Below the pieces are notes generated by a model. It saw only the letters and a list, made by a program, of their open reading frames with translations. It searched no databases and was not told the DNA's origin. Below, piece by piece: positions 1 to 6,645 of a stretch of 21,824 nucleotides of DNA; positions within the stretch are counted from its first letter, which is position 1, and each line of letters starts with the position of its first letter. The DNA comes from a virus. Both the position numbers and the translations under genes were made by a program. The stretch spans positions 1 through 21,824 of IMG/VR virus record IMGVR_UViG_3300011114_000859; one strand, 5' to 3'.

Positions 1-2
1 AT

Positions 3-131
3 ATAGCCTCTAAACAAGGTGCTGAATTGATGCATATGAGATCTATGCAATGTTTCCATTGTAGAATTAAAGAGCGAAGAGCAGGAGAGAGAGCAAAATT
101 TAATTACGGACTCGACTCTAATAGGAAGTAA
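3..131 (+). CDS. C-terminal end of an unknown small basic phage protein (partial)
   Basis: An open frame runs in from the left edge and stops with TAA at 129-131, three bases before the terminase start. The visible 42 residues are basic and contain a CFHC pair (Cys-x2-Cys), which could be half of a zinc site, followed by an Arg-rich stretch ending in SNRK. An in-frame ATG at 30 could be an internal start, but the frame is also open upstream to the edge. Its position directly before the large terminase would suit a small terminase subunit or a small DNA-binding protein, but too little is visible to assign it. The reading frame is likely; the function is unknown. Confidence 0.5.
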   Translation: MASKQGAELMHMRSMQCFHCRIKERRAGERAKFNYGLDSNRK

Positions 132-133
132 TT

Positions 134-1501
134 ATGGATATTGATACTGCTATATTCAATAGATTTATACCTCGTCCATATCAATTACGCCTTTGCGATG
201 CATTTGAATCAAATAAGTTTAAAAAGTTTTTAGTTGTATGGCCTAGACGTGCAGGAAAAGATATATGTGCGCTTAACTTACTTTTAAGAGCAGCTCTTCG
301 TAAAGTAGGTACTTACTTTTATATATTTCCTACTTTTCAGATGGGACGTCGTATTTTATGGGATGCCATAGATATATCTGGCAAGCGAATACTAACATAT
401 TATATTCCTGATGAGATTATAGAATCTCGCAATGAACAGCAGATGCGAATTCGTTTGGTTAATGGAAGCCAGATTCAAATTCTTGGATCAGATAACTTTG
501 ATAATACTCTTATTGGAACTAACGCTGTTGGTATGGTGTTTAGTGAATATGCATTGTCTGATAGTCGAGCTTATTCATATTCTATTCCTATTTTAAAGGC
601 TTCTAATGGTTGGGTATTAATGGTTTCAACTCCTAGAGGTAAAAATGCTTTATGGGACTTATATAATGTTGCTAGGAAGTCTGGTGATTGGTTTTGTGAA
701 AAGTTATCACTTGATGATACTAAGCATGTGGATGTTGTTGAGATTGAAAAGGAGATAGTTGAAGGACAAATGTCTCGAGATCTTGCATTACAGGAATTCT
801 GGACATCCTTTGAGTTAGGTGTTGAGGGATCTTTTTATAGTAAGTATATAGATGATCTTCGTCGCAAGAATCAGATTACTTCAGTCATGTGGGATCCATA
901 TCTACCAGTCCACACAGCATGGGATCTTGGTTATAACGATTCAACATGTATCATCTTTGCTCAGGTATCAAGAGATGGCCAAATTCGTATTATTGATTAT
1001 TATGAAAATAACAAAAAAGGACTCGATCACTATGTCAAGATCATCAAAGAAAAAGATTATACATATGGTAAACATATTGCTCCTTTCGATATCGCTGTGC
1101 ATGATCTTGGTACTGGAATTAGTCGCTGGAAAATGATGCATGACCTTGGAGTATCTTTTATTAAATATACTGAAAAGGCTATTGGGATAATGGATGGAAT
1201 TGAAGCTGTTCGTAGAAATTTACCTAAAATGTGGATTGATGAACGTTCATGCGCTCCATTACTTCGATCTCTTGAAAACTATCGTCAAGAATATGATAAT
1301 AAGCGTAAGGTTTATAATTTAAATCCACTTCATGATCAATTCTCTCATGCGGCAGATGCTATGAGATATCTTTGTTGCGCTCTTCCTAAATTAATGAGTA
1401 ATTCAGATCCAAAGCAATTAGAAGATAGATATAAAGAAGCAATGTATGGTGGAAATTCTAACCTACCAGCAATGTTTCAAGATAATGGACATAGATTTTA
1501 A
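134..1501 (+). CDS. terL: Terminase large subunit (DNA packaging ATPase/nuclease)
   Basis: Motor that translocates phage DNA into the prohead through the portal and cuts the concatemer. Seen in the 455 residues: a Walker A-type motif WPRRAGKD at 36-43; a hydrophobic strand ending in MVFSEY at 135-140, giving the Walker B acid E139 (Ser-Glu where many have Asp-Glu); a coupling motif STPRG at 166-170; then an RNase H-like nuclease domain with D265 (AWDLGYND), D325 (VHDLG) and D409 (HAADAMR) as likely metal ligands. The length matches terminase large subunits of short-tailed phages. The ATG at 134 follows an AGGAAG ribosome site at 123-128. It heads the packaging genes, with the portal two genes downstream. 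No frameshift or missing key residue is seen. Confidence 0.95.
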   Translation: MDIDTAIFNRFIPRPYQLRLCDAFESNKFKKFLVVWPRRAGKDICALNLLLRAALRKVGTYFYIFPTFQMGRRILWDAIDISGKRILTYYIPDEIIESRNEQQMRIRLVNGSQIQILGSDNFDNTLIGTNAVGMVFSEYALSDSRAYSYSIPILKASNGWVLMVSTPRGKNALWDLYNVARKSGDWFCEKLSLDDTKHVDVVEIEKEIVEGQMSRDLALQEFWTSFELGVEGSFYSKYIDDLRRKNQITSVMWDPYLPVHTAWDLGYNDSTCIIFAQVSRDGQIRIIDYYENNKKGLDHYVKIIKEKDYTYGKHIAPFDIAVHDLGTGISRWKMMHDLGVSFIKYTEKAIGIMDGIEAVRRNLPKMWIDERSCAPLLRSLENYRQEYDNKRKVYNLNPLHDQFSHAADAMRYLCCALPKLMSNSDPKQLEDRYKEAMYGGNSNLPAMFQDNGHRF

Positions 1502-1504
1502 ATA

Positions 1505-1522
1505 TTCCCACAGCTGTGGGAA
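1505..1522. repeat. Perfect 18-bp palindrome between terL and the next gene
   Basis: TTCCCACAGCTGTGGGAA reads identically on both strands and starts 4 bp after the terminase stop. As RNA it could form a 7-bp stem with an AGCT loop. Neither side has a T-tract, so it does not look like an intrinsic terminator. It might be a protein-binding dyad or an mRNA processing hairpin. Confidence 0.7.
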
Positions 1523-1536
1523 AAATAGGAATTATT

Positions 1537-1998
1537 ATGATGCAGAAAGAGTTTGATGAATTAATGATTGGTGTTCAATGTCTTGATGATGGAATACAGC
1601 ATTTAACATTAGTGTTACATGAATTGTTATCTCGTCCTGATAAAACATTTTCAATTTCTTTTAAAGGTCATTTGTATGAATTCTTCCCGGCAACAACTCA
1701 TGAAGAAGAACAAAGAATGTATAAACTTCGTCGTAGATTTATAAAATCATTGCTTCGACGAGTCGTTTCTTTTAATATTACGCATGATAATTATGGATGG
1801 GATGATATTTTAGCATTTGCTGTTGGACCAGATCCAAAAGATTTACAATATGAAAAAATAGATTTGTCAGAATTGTATGAAATTTCCGATGAGAATGGTG
1901 AAAAGATAACATCATTGCCATTAAATATTGATAGTACCTATATAAAGATGCAGGATAGTAGAAATGATAAGCAAGATCAGGAATTGGCTGAGAAATAA
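1537..1998 (+). CDS. Unknown phage protein in the terL-portal interval
   Basis: A 153-residue soluble protein. The frame extends back to a GTG at 1516 inside the palindrome, but the ATG at 1537 (or the next codon, 1540) has a good AGGA site at 1527-1530, so 1537 is preferred. The N-terminal half is helical and hydrophobic; the middle is basic (MYKLRRRF...LLRR, about residues 65-80); the C-terminus is acidic, ending KQDQELAEK. No signal peptide, membrane segment or known motif was recognised. It overlaps the next gene by 35 bp, which suggests translational coupling. A packaging or head accessory role is possible from position only. Confidence 0.7.
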   Translation: MMQKEFDELMIGVQCLDDGIQHLTLVLHELLSRPDKTFSISFKGHLYEFFPATTHEEEQRMYKLRRRFIKSLLRRVVSFNITHDNYGWDDILAFAVGPDPKDLQYEKIDLSELYEISDENGEKITSLPLNIDSTYIKMQDSRNDKQDQELAEK

Positions 1999-2284
1999 AA
2001 GACTTATTCGATCAGTTGATGTTTCAGCTGTTTCCGTAGTTCCATTTGTTCCTGTAGCTCAAGAAGATATGCGTGCAGCAACAGATGTAAAAAATTTCAA
2101 TAAATCATTTGATCAACAGCAAAAGCAAATGCAAGCAAAGGCTATGGTAGCACATGAACCTGATTGCGATGTAATCACTTGCACAAAAGTTTCTTGTTTT
2201 AAGTGGGAACCAGATAAGATAATAGCAACTAGAAAAATGAGTTCTACGAGAAAACGAATTAAGAAACCTATTCAAGGAGATTAA
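1964..2284 (+). CDS. Unknown small basic protein before the portal gene
   Basis: A 106-residue basic protein whose ATG at 1964 lies inside the end of the preceding gene, with AGGA at 1952-1955 and 8-bp spacing. It has a basic N-terminus (ISKIRNWLRNKRLIR), a Gln-rich central segment (about residues 50-60), a short Cys pair region (DCDVITCTKVSC, about 67-78) and a Lys/Arg-rich tail. It stops 2 bp before the portal ATG. The three Cys residues and basic ends could suit nucleic acid or metal binding, but no family was recognised. Tight packing and a good ribosome site argue that it is real. Confidence 0.65.
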   Translation: MISKIRNWLRNKRLIRSVDVSAVSVVPFVPVAQEDMRAATDVKNFNKSFDQQQKQMQAKAMVAHEPDCDVITCTKVSCFKWEPDKIIATRKMSSTRKRIKKPIQGD

Positions 2285-2286
2285 CG

Positions 2287-4341
2287 ATGCTGTTTCCCCA
2301 ACTCGGGCCCACCTATTATAATGAAAGACATAAGGGTATTTTATCTCGAATGGAAGCATTCTATGCTGAATCAATTACGATAAATCAGTCTTTTTGGGCT
2401 GAAGCTGACACAGATACTCGTTTTGAAACTGGTGATCAGACTTTATGGAATGATTTATATGGAAACCTTCCAGCAAACAGGGGAAGACAGTTTAATTTCA
2501 ACCGTATTCGTCGTGTTATTAATATGATTTCTGGTCATCAAAGAAGAAATCGTAAATCTACTATAGTTACTCCTGTAGAAAACGGAGACTCTGAAACAGC
2601 AGATCAATTTACTAAAGTCATGATGTGGATTAATAACCAAGAGCATGTTCTTGAAACAATCTCAGAAGCTTTTCAAGGTGCTTTAGTTACAGGAATGAAT
2701 TTACTTCAAGTTTGGGTAGATTATAGAACTGATCCAGTGTCTGGTAATATTAAAGTTGATAATTGCAGTTATAATAGTTTTTTAATTGATCCGTATTTTC
2801 GCAAAGCAGATCTTTCTGATTGCAATGCTTTATGGAAAAGATCTTTCCTGACAAAACGTGAAGTTATTTCACTTCTACCAGATCAATCAGAAGAGATATT
2901 AGGTCTTATTGGCAATGAGTCAGGGACTGGTAGGGATGGTAAATTTCAATTTATGCCAGAATCATATAATTATGGTTATAAAAATTTACTAACTTATGAT
3001 GAGTTTTATTATCGTGATTATAGAACCCAGAAGATGCTTGTTGATGCAGAAACTGGTGAGACTATGGAATGGAAAAGCGATAATCAAGAAGGCTTAGAAG
3101 CTTTCTTAGCTCAATATCCATCAGTTACCATTATTGAATCTGAAATTCCTACGGTTAATCTTGCTATTGTTGTTCAAGGTAAGGTTATGTATGATGGACC
3201 AAATCCAATTGGAACTGATAAGTATCCATTTATTCCTGTTTTAGGATATTACAATCCTCAAATGCCATACTTTCCATGGCGTATTCAAGGTGTTGTTAGA
3301 GGTCTTAGAGATGCTCAATATCTTTATAATCGTCGTAGAATTATAGAATTAGATATATTAGAAGCTCAAATGACATCAGGTTGGATTTATAAAGAAAATG
3401 CTTTAGTTAATCCTAAAGATGTGTTCTTATCTGGTCAGGGACGAGGTCTTGCTCTAAAAGAAGAAGCTCAAATGTCTGATGTTCAACAGATTGTTGCTCC
3501 ACAAATCCCACCATCAATGATTCAACTTTCTGAACTCTTAGCTCGTGAAGTTATGGAAATTTCTGGTGTTAATGAAGAACTTTTAGGTTCAGCTATGGAC
3601 GATAAAGCTGGAGTTCTATCTATGCTTCGTCAAGGTGCTGGTCTGACAACTCTTCAAACTCTCTTTGATCAGCTTGATAGGTCTCAGAAATTACTAGGTG
3701 AAATAATTATTGATATAGTTCAAGCAAATTTCACTCCTGGTAAAGTTAAACGCATCCTTGAAGAAGAAGAACCAACTCCTCAGTTTTATAACAAGGCGTT
3801 TGGAAAATATAATGCTGTTGTTGAAGAAGGTTTAAATACTTCTACTCAAAAACAAATGCAATTTGCACAAATGCTTCAGTTGCGAGAAGCTGGAGTTCCT
3901 ATAACAACACAAGATCTTTTAGAGGCGGCAACTATTCAAGGTAAGAAAAAGATTATTGAGAATGCTGTGAAGCAAGAACAGCAGCAAGCTCAAATGCAGC
4001 AAATGCAAATGCAATCTGCTATGCAACAACAACAAGCTCAAATTGAATTATCTCATGCAAGAGCTCAGGCTGACATTGGTCTATATGAAGAACGCTCTTC
4101 AAGAGTTGCTGAAAATAGATCCATGGCAATTGAAAGACTTCATAAGGCAAATGCAGAAGATGAATCTGCGTTACTAAGTAAAGTAAAAGCTTTGAAAGAA
4201 CTTGAATCAATGGATTTAAGTCATTTAGAGCGACTACTTTCTATGGCTCAAGGTTTAAAGCAATCAGAAGTAGTTCAATCTGAGCAAGGTGTTGAAAAAG
4301 TTGCTCAGATAGAAAAACCTCAGCCACAAGCAGTTGCATAA
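2287..4341 (+). CDS. Portal protein, P22 gp1-like family
   Basis: Forms the ring at one capsid vertex through which DNA enters and leaves, and onto which terminase and tail adaptors dock. The 684 residues are close to the size of P22-type portals. The N-terminal half (FNFNRIRRVINMISGHQRRN at about 75-95, then a helical region with ALVTGMNLLQVWVDY) resembles the P22-like portal family; a central region with PFIPVLGYYNPQMPYFPWRI precedes the stem/crown part (RGLRDAQYLYNRRRI). The C-terminus from about residue 560 is Gln/Met-rich and then a long coiled coil, like the helical barrel extension of P22-type portals. ATG at 2287 follows AAGGAG at 2275-2280. Family assigned from pattern memory and gene order with terL. 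Confidence 0.85.
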   Translation: MLFPQLGPTYYNERHKGILSRMEAFYAESITINQSFWAEADTDTRFETGDQTLWNDLYGNLPANRGRQFNFNRIRRVINMISGHQRRNRKSTIVTPVENGDSETADQFTKVMMWINNQEHVLETISEAFQGALVTGMNLLQVWVDYRTDPVSGNIKVDNCSYNSFLIDPYFRKADLSDCNALWKRSFLTKREVISLLPDQSEEILGLIGNESGTGRDGKFQFMPESYNYGYKNLLTYDEFYYRDYRTQKMLVDAETGETMEWKSDNQEGLEAFLAQYPSVTIIESEIPTVNLAIVVQGKVMYDGPNPIGTDKYPFIPVLGYYNPQMPYFPWRIQGVVRGLRDAQYLYNRRRIIELDILEAQMTSGWIYKENALVNPKDVFLSGQGRGLALKEEAQMSDVQQIVAPQIPPSMIQLSELLAREVMEISGVNEELLGSAMDDKAGVLSMLRQGAGLTTLQTLFDQLDRSQKLLGEIIIDIVQANFTPGKVKRILEEEEPTPQFYNKAFGKYNAVVEEGLNTSTQKQMQFAQMLQLREAGVPITTQDLLEAATIQGKKKIIENAVKQEQQQAQMQQMQMQSAMQQQQAQIELSHARAQADIGLYEERSSRVAENRSMAIERLHKANAEDESALLSKVKALKELESMDLSHLERLLSMAQGLKQSEVVQSEQGVEKVAQIEKPQPQAVA

Positions 4342-4342
4342 A

Positions 4343-4465
4343 TAAGTGCTTTACTTAATTTGGATGTTGTCTTAAAACTAAGATGTCTCTACCCACGAAT
4401 GGGTAAAAAGATAGAGGTAATATTTTAATCCTTGTAGTTAGGGAATGTTATTCCTAAGGCTACAG
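4343..4465 (+). other. Hairpin-rich spacer after the portal gene
   Basis: The 143-bp gap to the next start codon holds four consecutive potential stem-loops: TAAGT/ACTTA (4343-4357), TCTTA/TAAGA (4370-4383, loop AAAC), TACCCA/TGGGTA (4390-4405, loop CGAA) and a long imperfect one from TGTAG at 4433 to CTACA at 4464 that pairs TTAGGGAAT with ATTCCTAA around a GTT loop. No T-tract follows the last hairpin and no coding frame is seen. It may be an mRNA processing or stability region. Confidence 0.45.
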
Positions 4466-4484
4466 TTTCTTGAAAGGTCCTATT

Positions 4485-4691
4485 ATGGCGAAAAAACGTC
4501 ACTACGAATCAAGCATCAGCGAAGATAAATCATCTATTGCTAATCTTCCTCAAAATGCTTCATATAAACCATGGCCTAAAGCTGGTTCTTATGAAGACTA
4601 CGATTTAGATGATACTATCAAAGGTATCGATATGCAGATGGATGAAGATGGTGCTAAAATGAAAAAACATATTCAACCTGGTAAATACTAG
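4485..4691 (+). CDS. Small hypothetical protein with SSIANL motif (copy 1)
   Basis: A 68-residue hydrophilic protein. The frame runs back to a TTG at 4470, but ATG 4485 has a GAAAGG site at 4472-4477 and is chosen. It starts MAKKRHYES, has SSIANLPQ at about residues 16-23, and then an acidic stretch with DYDLDDTIKG and Asp/Met-rich residues. The SSIANL motif recurs in the next gene, and the encoding DNA differs by one base over 18. No membrane segment or signal peptide is seen. The function is unknown; position after the portal suggests a minor virion or assembly protein, which is inference. Confidence 0.65.
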   Translation: MAKKRHYESSISEDKSSIANLPQNASYKPWPKAGSYEDYDLDDTIKGIDMQMDEDGAKMKKHIQPGKY

Positions 4692-4699
4692 GAGCTATT

Positions 4700-4885
4700 A
4701 TGCAGAATAATGCTTTTAAAGTTCCTACTCCTAGGCTTGATGATAACTATAGAGATCCTAGAAGAGAAAAAGAGCGTAAAGATTACAATTTAATGCCTAA
4801 AGGTCAATCATCTATAGCTAATCTTGATCCTCAGCAATTTTATCAAACTGTTGATGAATCAGATAAAACAAATGGTGCTAATTAA
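4700..4885 (+). CDS. Small hypothetical protein with SSIANL motif (copy 2)
   Basis: A 61-residue charged protein with ATG at 4700 behind a TAGGAG site overlapping the previous stop. The first half is rich in Arg, Asp and Lys (DDNYRDPRREKERKDYN) and the second holds SSIANLDPQ (about residues 37-45), the same motif as in the previous gene. No known domain, signal or membrane segment is seen. The tight spacing (8 bp upstream, 15 bp downstream) indicates one operon. The two genes may bind the same partner through the shared motif or be partial duplicates. Confidence 0.65.
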   Translation: MQNNAFKVPTPRLDDNYRDPRREKERKDYNLMPKGQSSIANLDPQQFYQTVDESDKTNGAN

Positions 4886-4900
4886 CCTTTAGGAGAAATT

Positions 4901-5050
4901 ATGCCAGCTGCTCCTAGACTTAGAGGGAAGCCTGCTAAAATAGCATTTTCTATTTTAGGCGTTCCAGCAAATCTTAAAGAAAAGAAATCTAAGGCTCAAA
5001 AAGAGCTTGATAGAAGACTTTTATGTCAAGATACGCAAAGAGTTAGATAG
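4901..5050 (+). CDS. Very small basic hypothetical protein (49 aa)
   Basis: A short frame from ATG 4901 to TAG 5048-5050, preceded by AGGAG at 4891-4895 with ideal spacing. It begins MPAAPRLRGKPAKIAFSILG and ends with a basic helix rich in Lys and Arg. It is shorter than usual ORF cut-offs, but ribosome site, codon use and position in a run of equally spaced small genes support it. It is followed directly by a terminator-like hairpin at 5057. Function unknown. Confidence 0.6.
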   Translation: MPAAPRLRGKPAKIAFSILGVPANLKEKKSKAQKELDRRLLCQDTQRVR

Positions 5051-5056
5051 TTTATT

Positions 5057-5087
5057 TGGGAGAGGATAAAATCTCTCCCACTTTTAT
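5057..5087 (+). terminator. Likely intrinsic terminator after the small-gene run
   Basis: Perfect 8-bp stem TGGGAGAG (5057-5064) / CTCTCCCA (5073-5080) with an 8-base loop, followed by CTTTTATT. It begins 6 bp after the stop of the 49-aa gene and ends just before the ribosome site of the next gene. It may terminate partially, reducing expression of the DUF6496-like gene. Confidence 0.65.
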
Positions 5088-5097
5088 TGGAAGTATA

Positions 5098-5325
5098 ATG
5101 AAAAAAAAGCATGTTAAAAAAGCAAAAGTTAAAAGAGTTGCTAAAAAAATCATCAAATCATCTGTCGGTAAAGCAAAGATTAAGAAGGTTATGCATGAGG
5201 CATCAGTGGGGCAGTTGCGTTCCGGAAGTAAATCTGGTCCACTAGTAACTAATCCAAAACAGGCTATAGCTATAGCTTTATCAGAAGCTAAGCGTGCTGT
5301 TTCTAAAAAGAAAAAACGGAAATAA
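5098..5325 (+). CDS. DUF6496-like small basic protein
   Basis: The frame extends back to TTG 5056, but ATG 5098 with TTGGAAG just upstream gives a 75-residue protein starting MKKKHVKKAKVKR. After a Lys-rich leader of about 30 residues it has KVMHEASVGQLRSGSKSG and then NPKQAIAIALSEAKRAV, the hallmark pattern of the DUF6496 family found in bacteria and phages (K-V-M-H-E...G.L.SGS...QAIAIALSEA). It ends in a Lys/Arg run. The role of the family is not known; the charge suggests nucleic acid binding. The upstream start would lie inside the terminator hairpin, which argues against it. Confidence 0.7.
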   Translation: MKKKHVKKAKVKRVAKKIIKSSVGKAKIKKVMHEASVGQLRSGSKSGPLVTNPKQAIAIALSEAKRAVSKKKKRK

Positions 5326-5326
5326 G

Positions 5327-5482
5327 ATGAAAAAAGTTAAAAAAGTAATAGAGCATCTTAAAGGTGATATTAAAACTTTTAAGCACGAAGCTCACGAAGA
5401 TAAAGAACTTATTAAAGATTTGAAGAAGAAATCTTCTAAAAAAAGATCTATGAAAAAGAAACCCTCTAAAAAGAAAAAATAA
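5327..5482 (+). CDS. Lysine-rich small protein (51 aa)
   Basis: ATG 5327 lies 1 bp after the stop of the DUF6496-like gene; a GGA at 5318-5320 may serve as a weak ribosome site, so translation is probably coupled. The N-terminal half is an amphipathic helix (KKVIEHLKGDIKTFKHEA, then HEDKELIKDLKKK) and the last 17 residues are almost only Lys, Ser and Arg. No family was recognised. Such a polybasic tail could bind DNA or RNA; a DNA-condensing virion protein is a guess. Confidence 0.6.
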   Translation: MKKVKKVIEHLKGDIKTFKHEAHEDKELIKDLKKKSSKKRSMKKKPSKKKK

Positions 5483-5513
5483 GAGTCGACTTATCACATT
5501 GCGACGCTGCTTC

Positions 5514-5557
5514 TCCCCAAGTATAAAAGAGTAGAGTTATACTTGGGGATTTTCTTT
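5514..5557 (+). terminator. Strong intrinsic terminator closing the first late block
   Basis: A perfect 13-bp stem (TCCCCAAGTATAA at 5514-5526 pairs with 5537-5549) with a 10-base loop is followed by ATTTTCTTT on the + strand. The minus side has no T-tract. The right arm also encodes the last codons and stop of the convergent minus-strand gene. Confidence 0.85.
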
Positions 5558-5875
5558 AATGAAAGATGATCGTAAAAATTCATAGATTTCATTTGAAGTT
5601 GCTTTTGCTTTTTCAATAACCTTATATCCATCTTCAGTAATAATTCTTGGTAAGGTTGTGGTAACCCATTTGTAGCTTTGGCACATCAAAGAGTTTTTGC
5701 CATTGAGAATCTGATTAATAATCAAATATGATACAACTGTTACTTTTATTGGATTGCGTACTGTATATTCAATTGAATTTGCAATGATATCTCTTTCTGT
5801 TATATGTTTTCTTTCTTCAGAAGCAATAGACAGACTTGATATTGTCATTACACATAGAAATAATCTTTTAAACAT
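5537..5875 (-). CDS. Secreted or membrane moron-like protein, unknown
   Basis: A 112-residue protein read against the surrounding late genes. It starts MFKRLFLCVMTISSLSIASE: two basic residues, a hydrophobic core and a small-residue end, which looks like a Sec signal peptide with likely cleavage after A18. A second moderately hydrophobic stretch lies at about residues 43-57 (IKVTVVSYLIINQIL). The ribosome site AGGGAA precedes the ATG at 5875, and a promoter candidate lies at 5911-5938. Solo orientation, own promoter and a terminator at the end fit the definition of a 'moron', an accessory gene sitting between late modules, often altering the infected cell surface. No family was recognised. 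Confidence 0.65.
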   Translation of the reverse strand: MFKRLFLCVMTISSLSIASEERKHITERDIIANSIEYTVRNPIKVTVVSYLIINQILNGKNSLMCQSYKWVTTTLPRIITEDGYKVIEKAKATSNEIYEFLRSSFIKENPQV

Positions 5876-5907
5876 AGTTTTCCCTAAATAATGATTAAAT
5901 ATATAAT

Positions 5908-5938
5908 TATATTCTATATGAATATATTCTATTGTAAA
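5908..5938 (-). promoter_or_regulatory. Candidate promoter of the minus-strand moron gene, with tandem repeat
   Basis: On the minus strand TTTACA (5933-5938) and TAGAAT (5911-5916) are separated by 16 bp, close to sigma-70 boxes. The + strand decamer TATATTCTAT occurs twice (5908-5917 and 5923-5932), 15 bp apart, covering the -10 box and the spacer. It might be a repressor site or AT-rich coincidence. Confidence 0.45.
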
Positions 5939-5976
5939 AAGCCCCCCTCCTGTTTTTTCGATTCAAGCTTCAGTTC

Positions 5977-6005
5977 GTGACATTCCATCACACACTGTTT
6001 ATAAT
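5977..6005 (+). promoter_or_regulatory. Sigma-70-like promoter of the scaffold/lysis block
   Basis: GTGACA (5977-5982) and a perfect TATAAT (6000-6005) are separated by exactly 17 bp. Transcription would start near 6012, giving a leader of about 95 bases before the ATG at 6107. It follows the first block's terminator and the moron gene, where a new promoter is expected. Confidence 0.75.
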
Positions 6006-6011
6006 ACCGAT

Positions 6012-6106
6012 GACAAATGCTTAGTCAGGCATGGTCCTTTTTAAGGGGGAGTTGCGAACTAGATATCCGTAGCTCCCTTTATTTAAATCATACATAGGAG
6101 AGATAT
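6012..6106 (+). promoter_or_regulatory. Structured 5' leader
   Basis: Two potential hairpins: a small two-part one, GAC..AUGC / GCAU..GUC (about 6012-6036), and a 13-bp stem with several GU pairs, 6044-6056 with 6068-6080 (AGGGGGAG against CTCCCTT), followed by ATTTAAAT. The second could act as a weak attenuator or a stabilising 5' structure. AGGAGA just before the ATG stays outside the stems. No known riboswitch was recognised. Confidence 0.45.
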
Positions 6107-6643
6107 ATGAGTAGACAAACGATGGGTAAGATCGCTTCAGATCTTATGTTAAAGACTCCAGATAGTAATGATCCAATAGAAATACAAAGAGCAACAGAGC
6201 AAGAATATTTAGATAATTTAACTTGGTGTGTTCAGCATGCTTTAAAAAAAATTGATTGTTCTTCTATTAAGGGTCATGATGAATGTAAAAAGAGAACTGC
6301 ACTTGAAGGTGATTTTTTTATAGCAGCACTCTTAAAAAAGGAGAAGTTACTACAAAATGTTTTGCGTAATTACTTTATTGCAACAAAATGTTGCCCAACT
6401 CCTGAGTTCGATCAAACGATTTATAAATATAACTCTAAAAAAGAATCTATTGAGTTTTTATGGGTGGTTCCAGATCAAGAAACAGCGCTCACGCTCAAAG
6501 AAAATAAACAAATAGTTGTTCCATCAGAGCGTGGTTTACTCCAATTCGTTTTAGATTATTATGATGGTAATCTCCATAGAGTTTGTAAGAAACTTAATGG
6601 AGAAACTATGGATGCAGGTTCATTATTACAAAAAGGATTATAA
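6107..6643 (+). CDS. Unknown phage protein upstream of the scaffold
   Basis: A 178-residue soluble protein with ATG 6107 behind AGGAGA. It is mixed alpha/beta with Cys residues scattered (CVQHALKKIDC, CKKRT, CCPTPEFDQ) and a hydrophobic strand IEFLWVVPDQETALTL near residue 115. No signal peptide, membrane segment or catalytic motif was recognised. It is the first gene of the promoter's transcript, 2 bp before the scaffold-like gene, so a head assembly role is plausible. It could be a small head accessory or scaffold-partner protein; this rests on context only. Confidence 0.75.
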   Translation: MSRQTMGKIASDLMLKTPDSNDPIEIQRATEQEYLDNLTWCVQHALKKIDCSSIKGHDECKKRTALEGDFFIAALLKKEKLLQNVLRNYFIATKCCPTPEFDQTIYKYNSKKESIEFLWVVPDQETALTLKENKQIVVPSERGLLQFVLDYYDGNLHRVCKKLNGETMDAGSLLQKGL

Positions 6644-6645
6644 GA

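Noticed and set aside
1505-1522. Terminator after terL
   Set aside because: Palindrome has only a 4-base loop and is followed by A residues on the + strand.
1516-1536. GTG start for the gene after terL
   Set aside because: It lies within the palindrome and has no ribosome site, whereas ATG 1537 does.
5303-5497. Minus-strand Phe/Leu-rich 64-aa frame
   Set aside because: It is the antisense of the Lys-rich genes; AAA/AAG codons read as Phe/Leu, and it has no ribosome site.
5941-5960. Terminator from the C-run and T-run before the 5977 promoter
   Set aside because: There is no matching G-run close enough upstream to form a stem.
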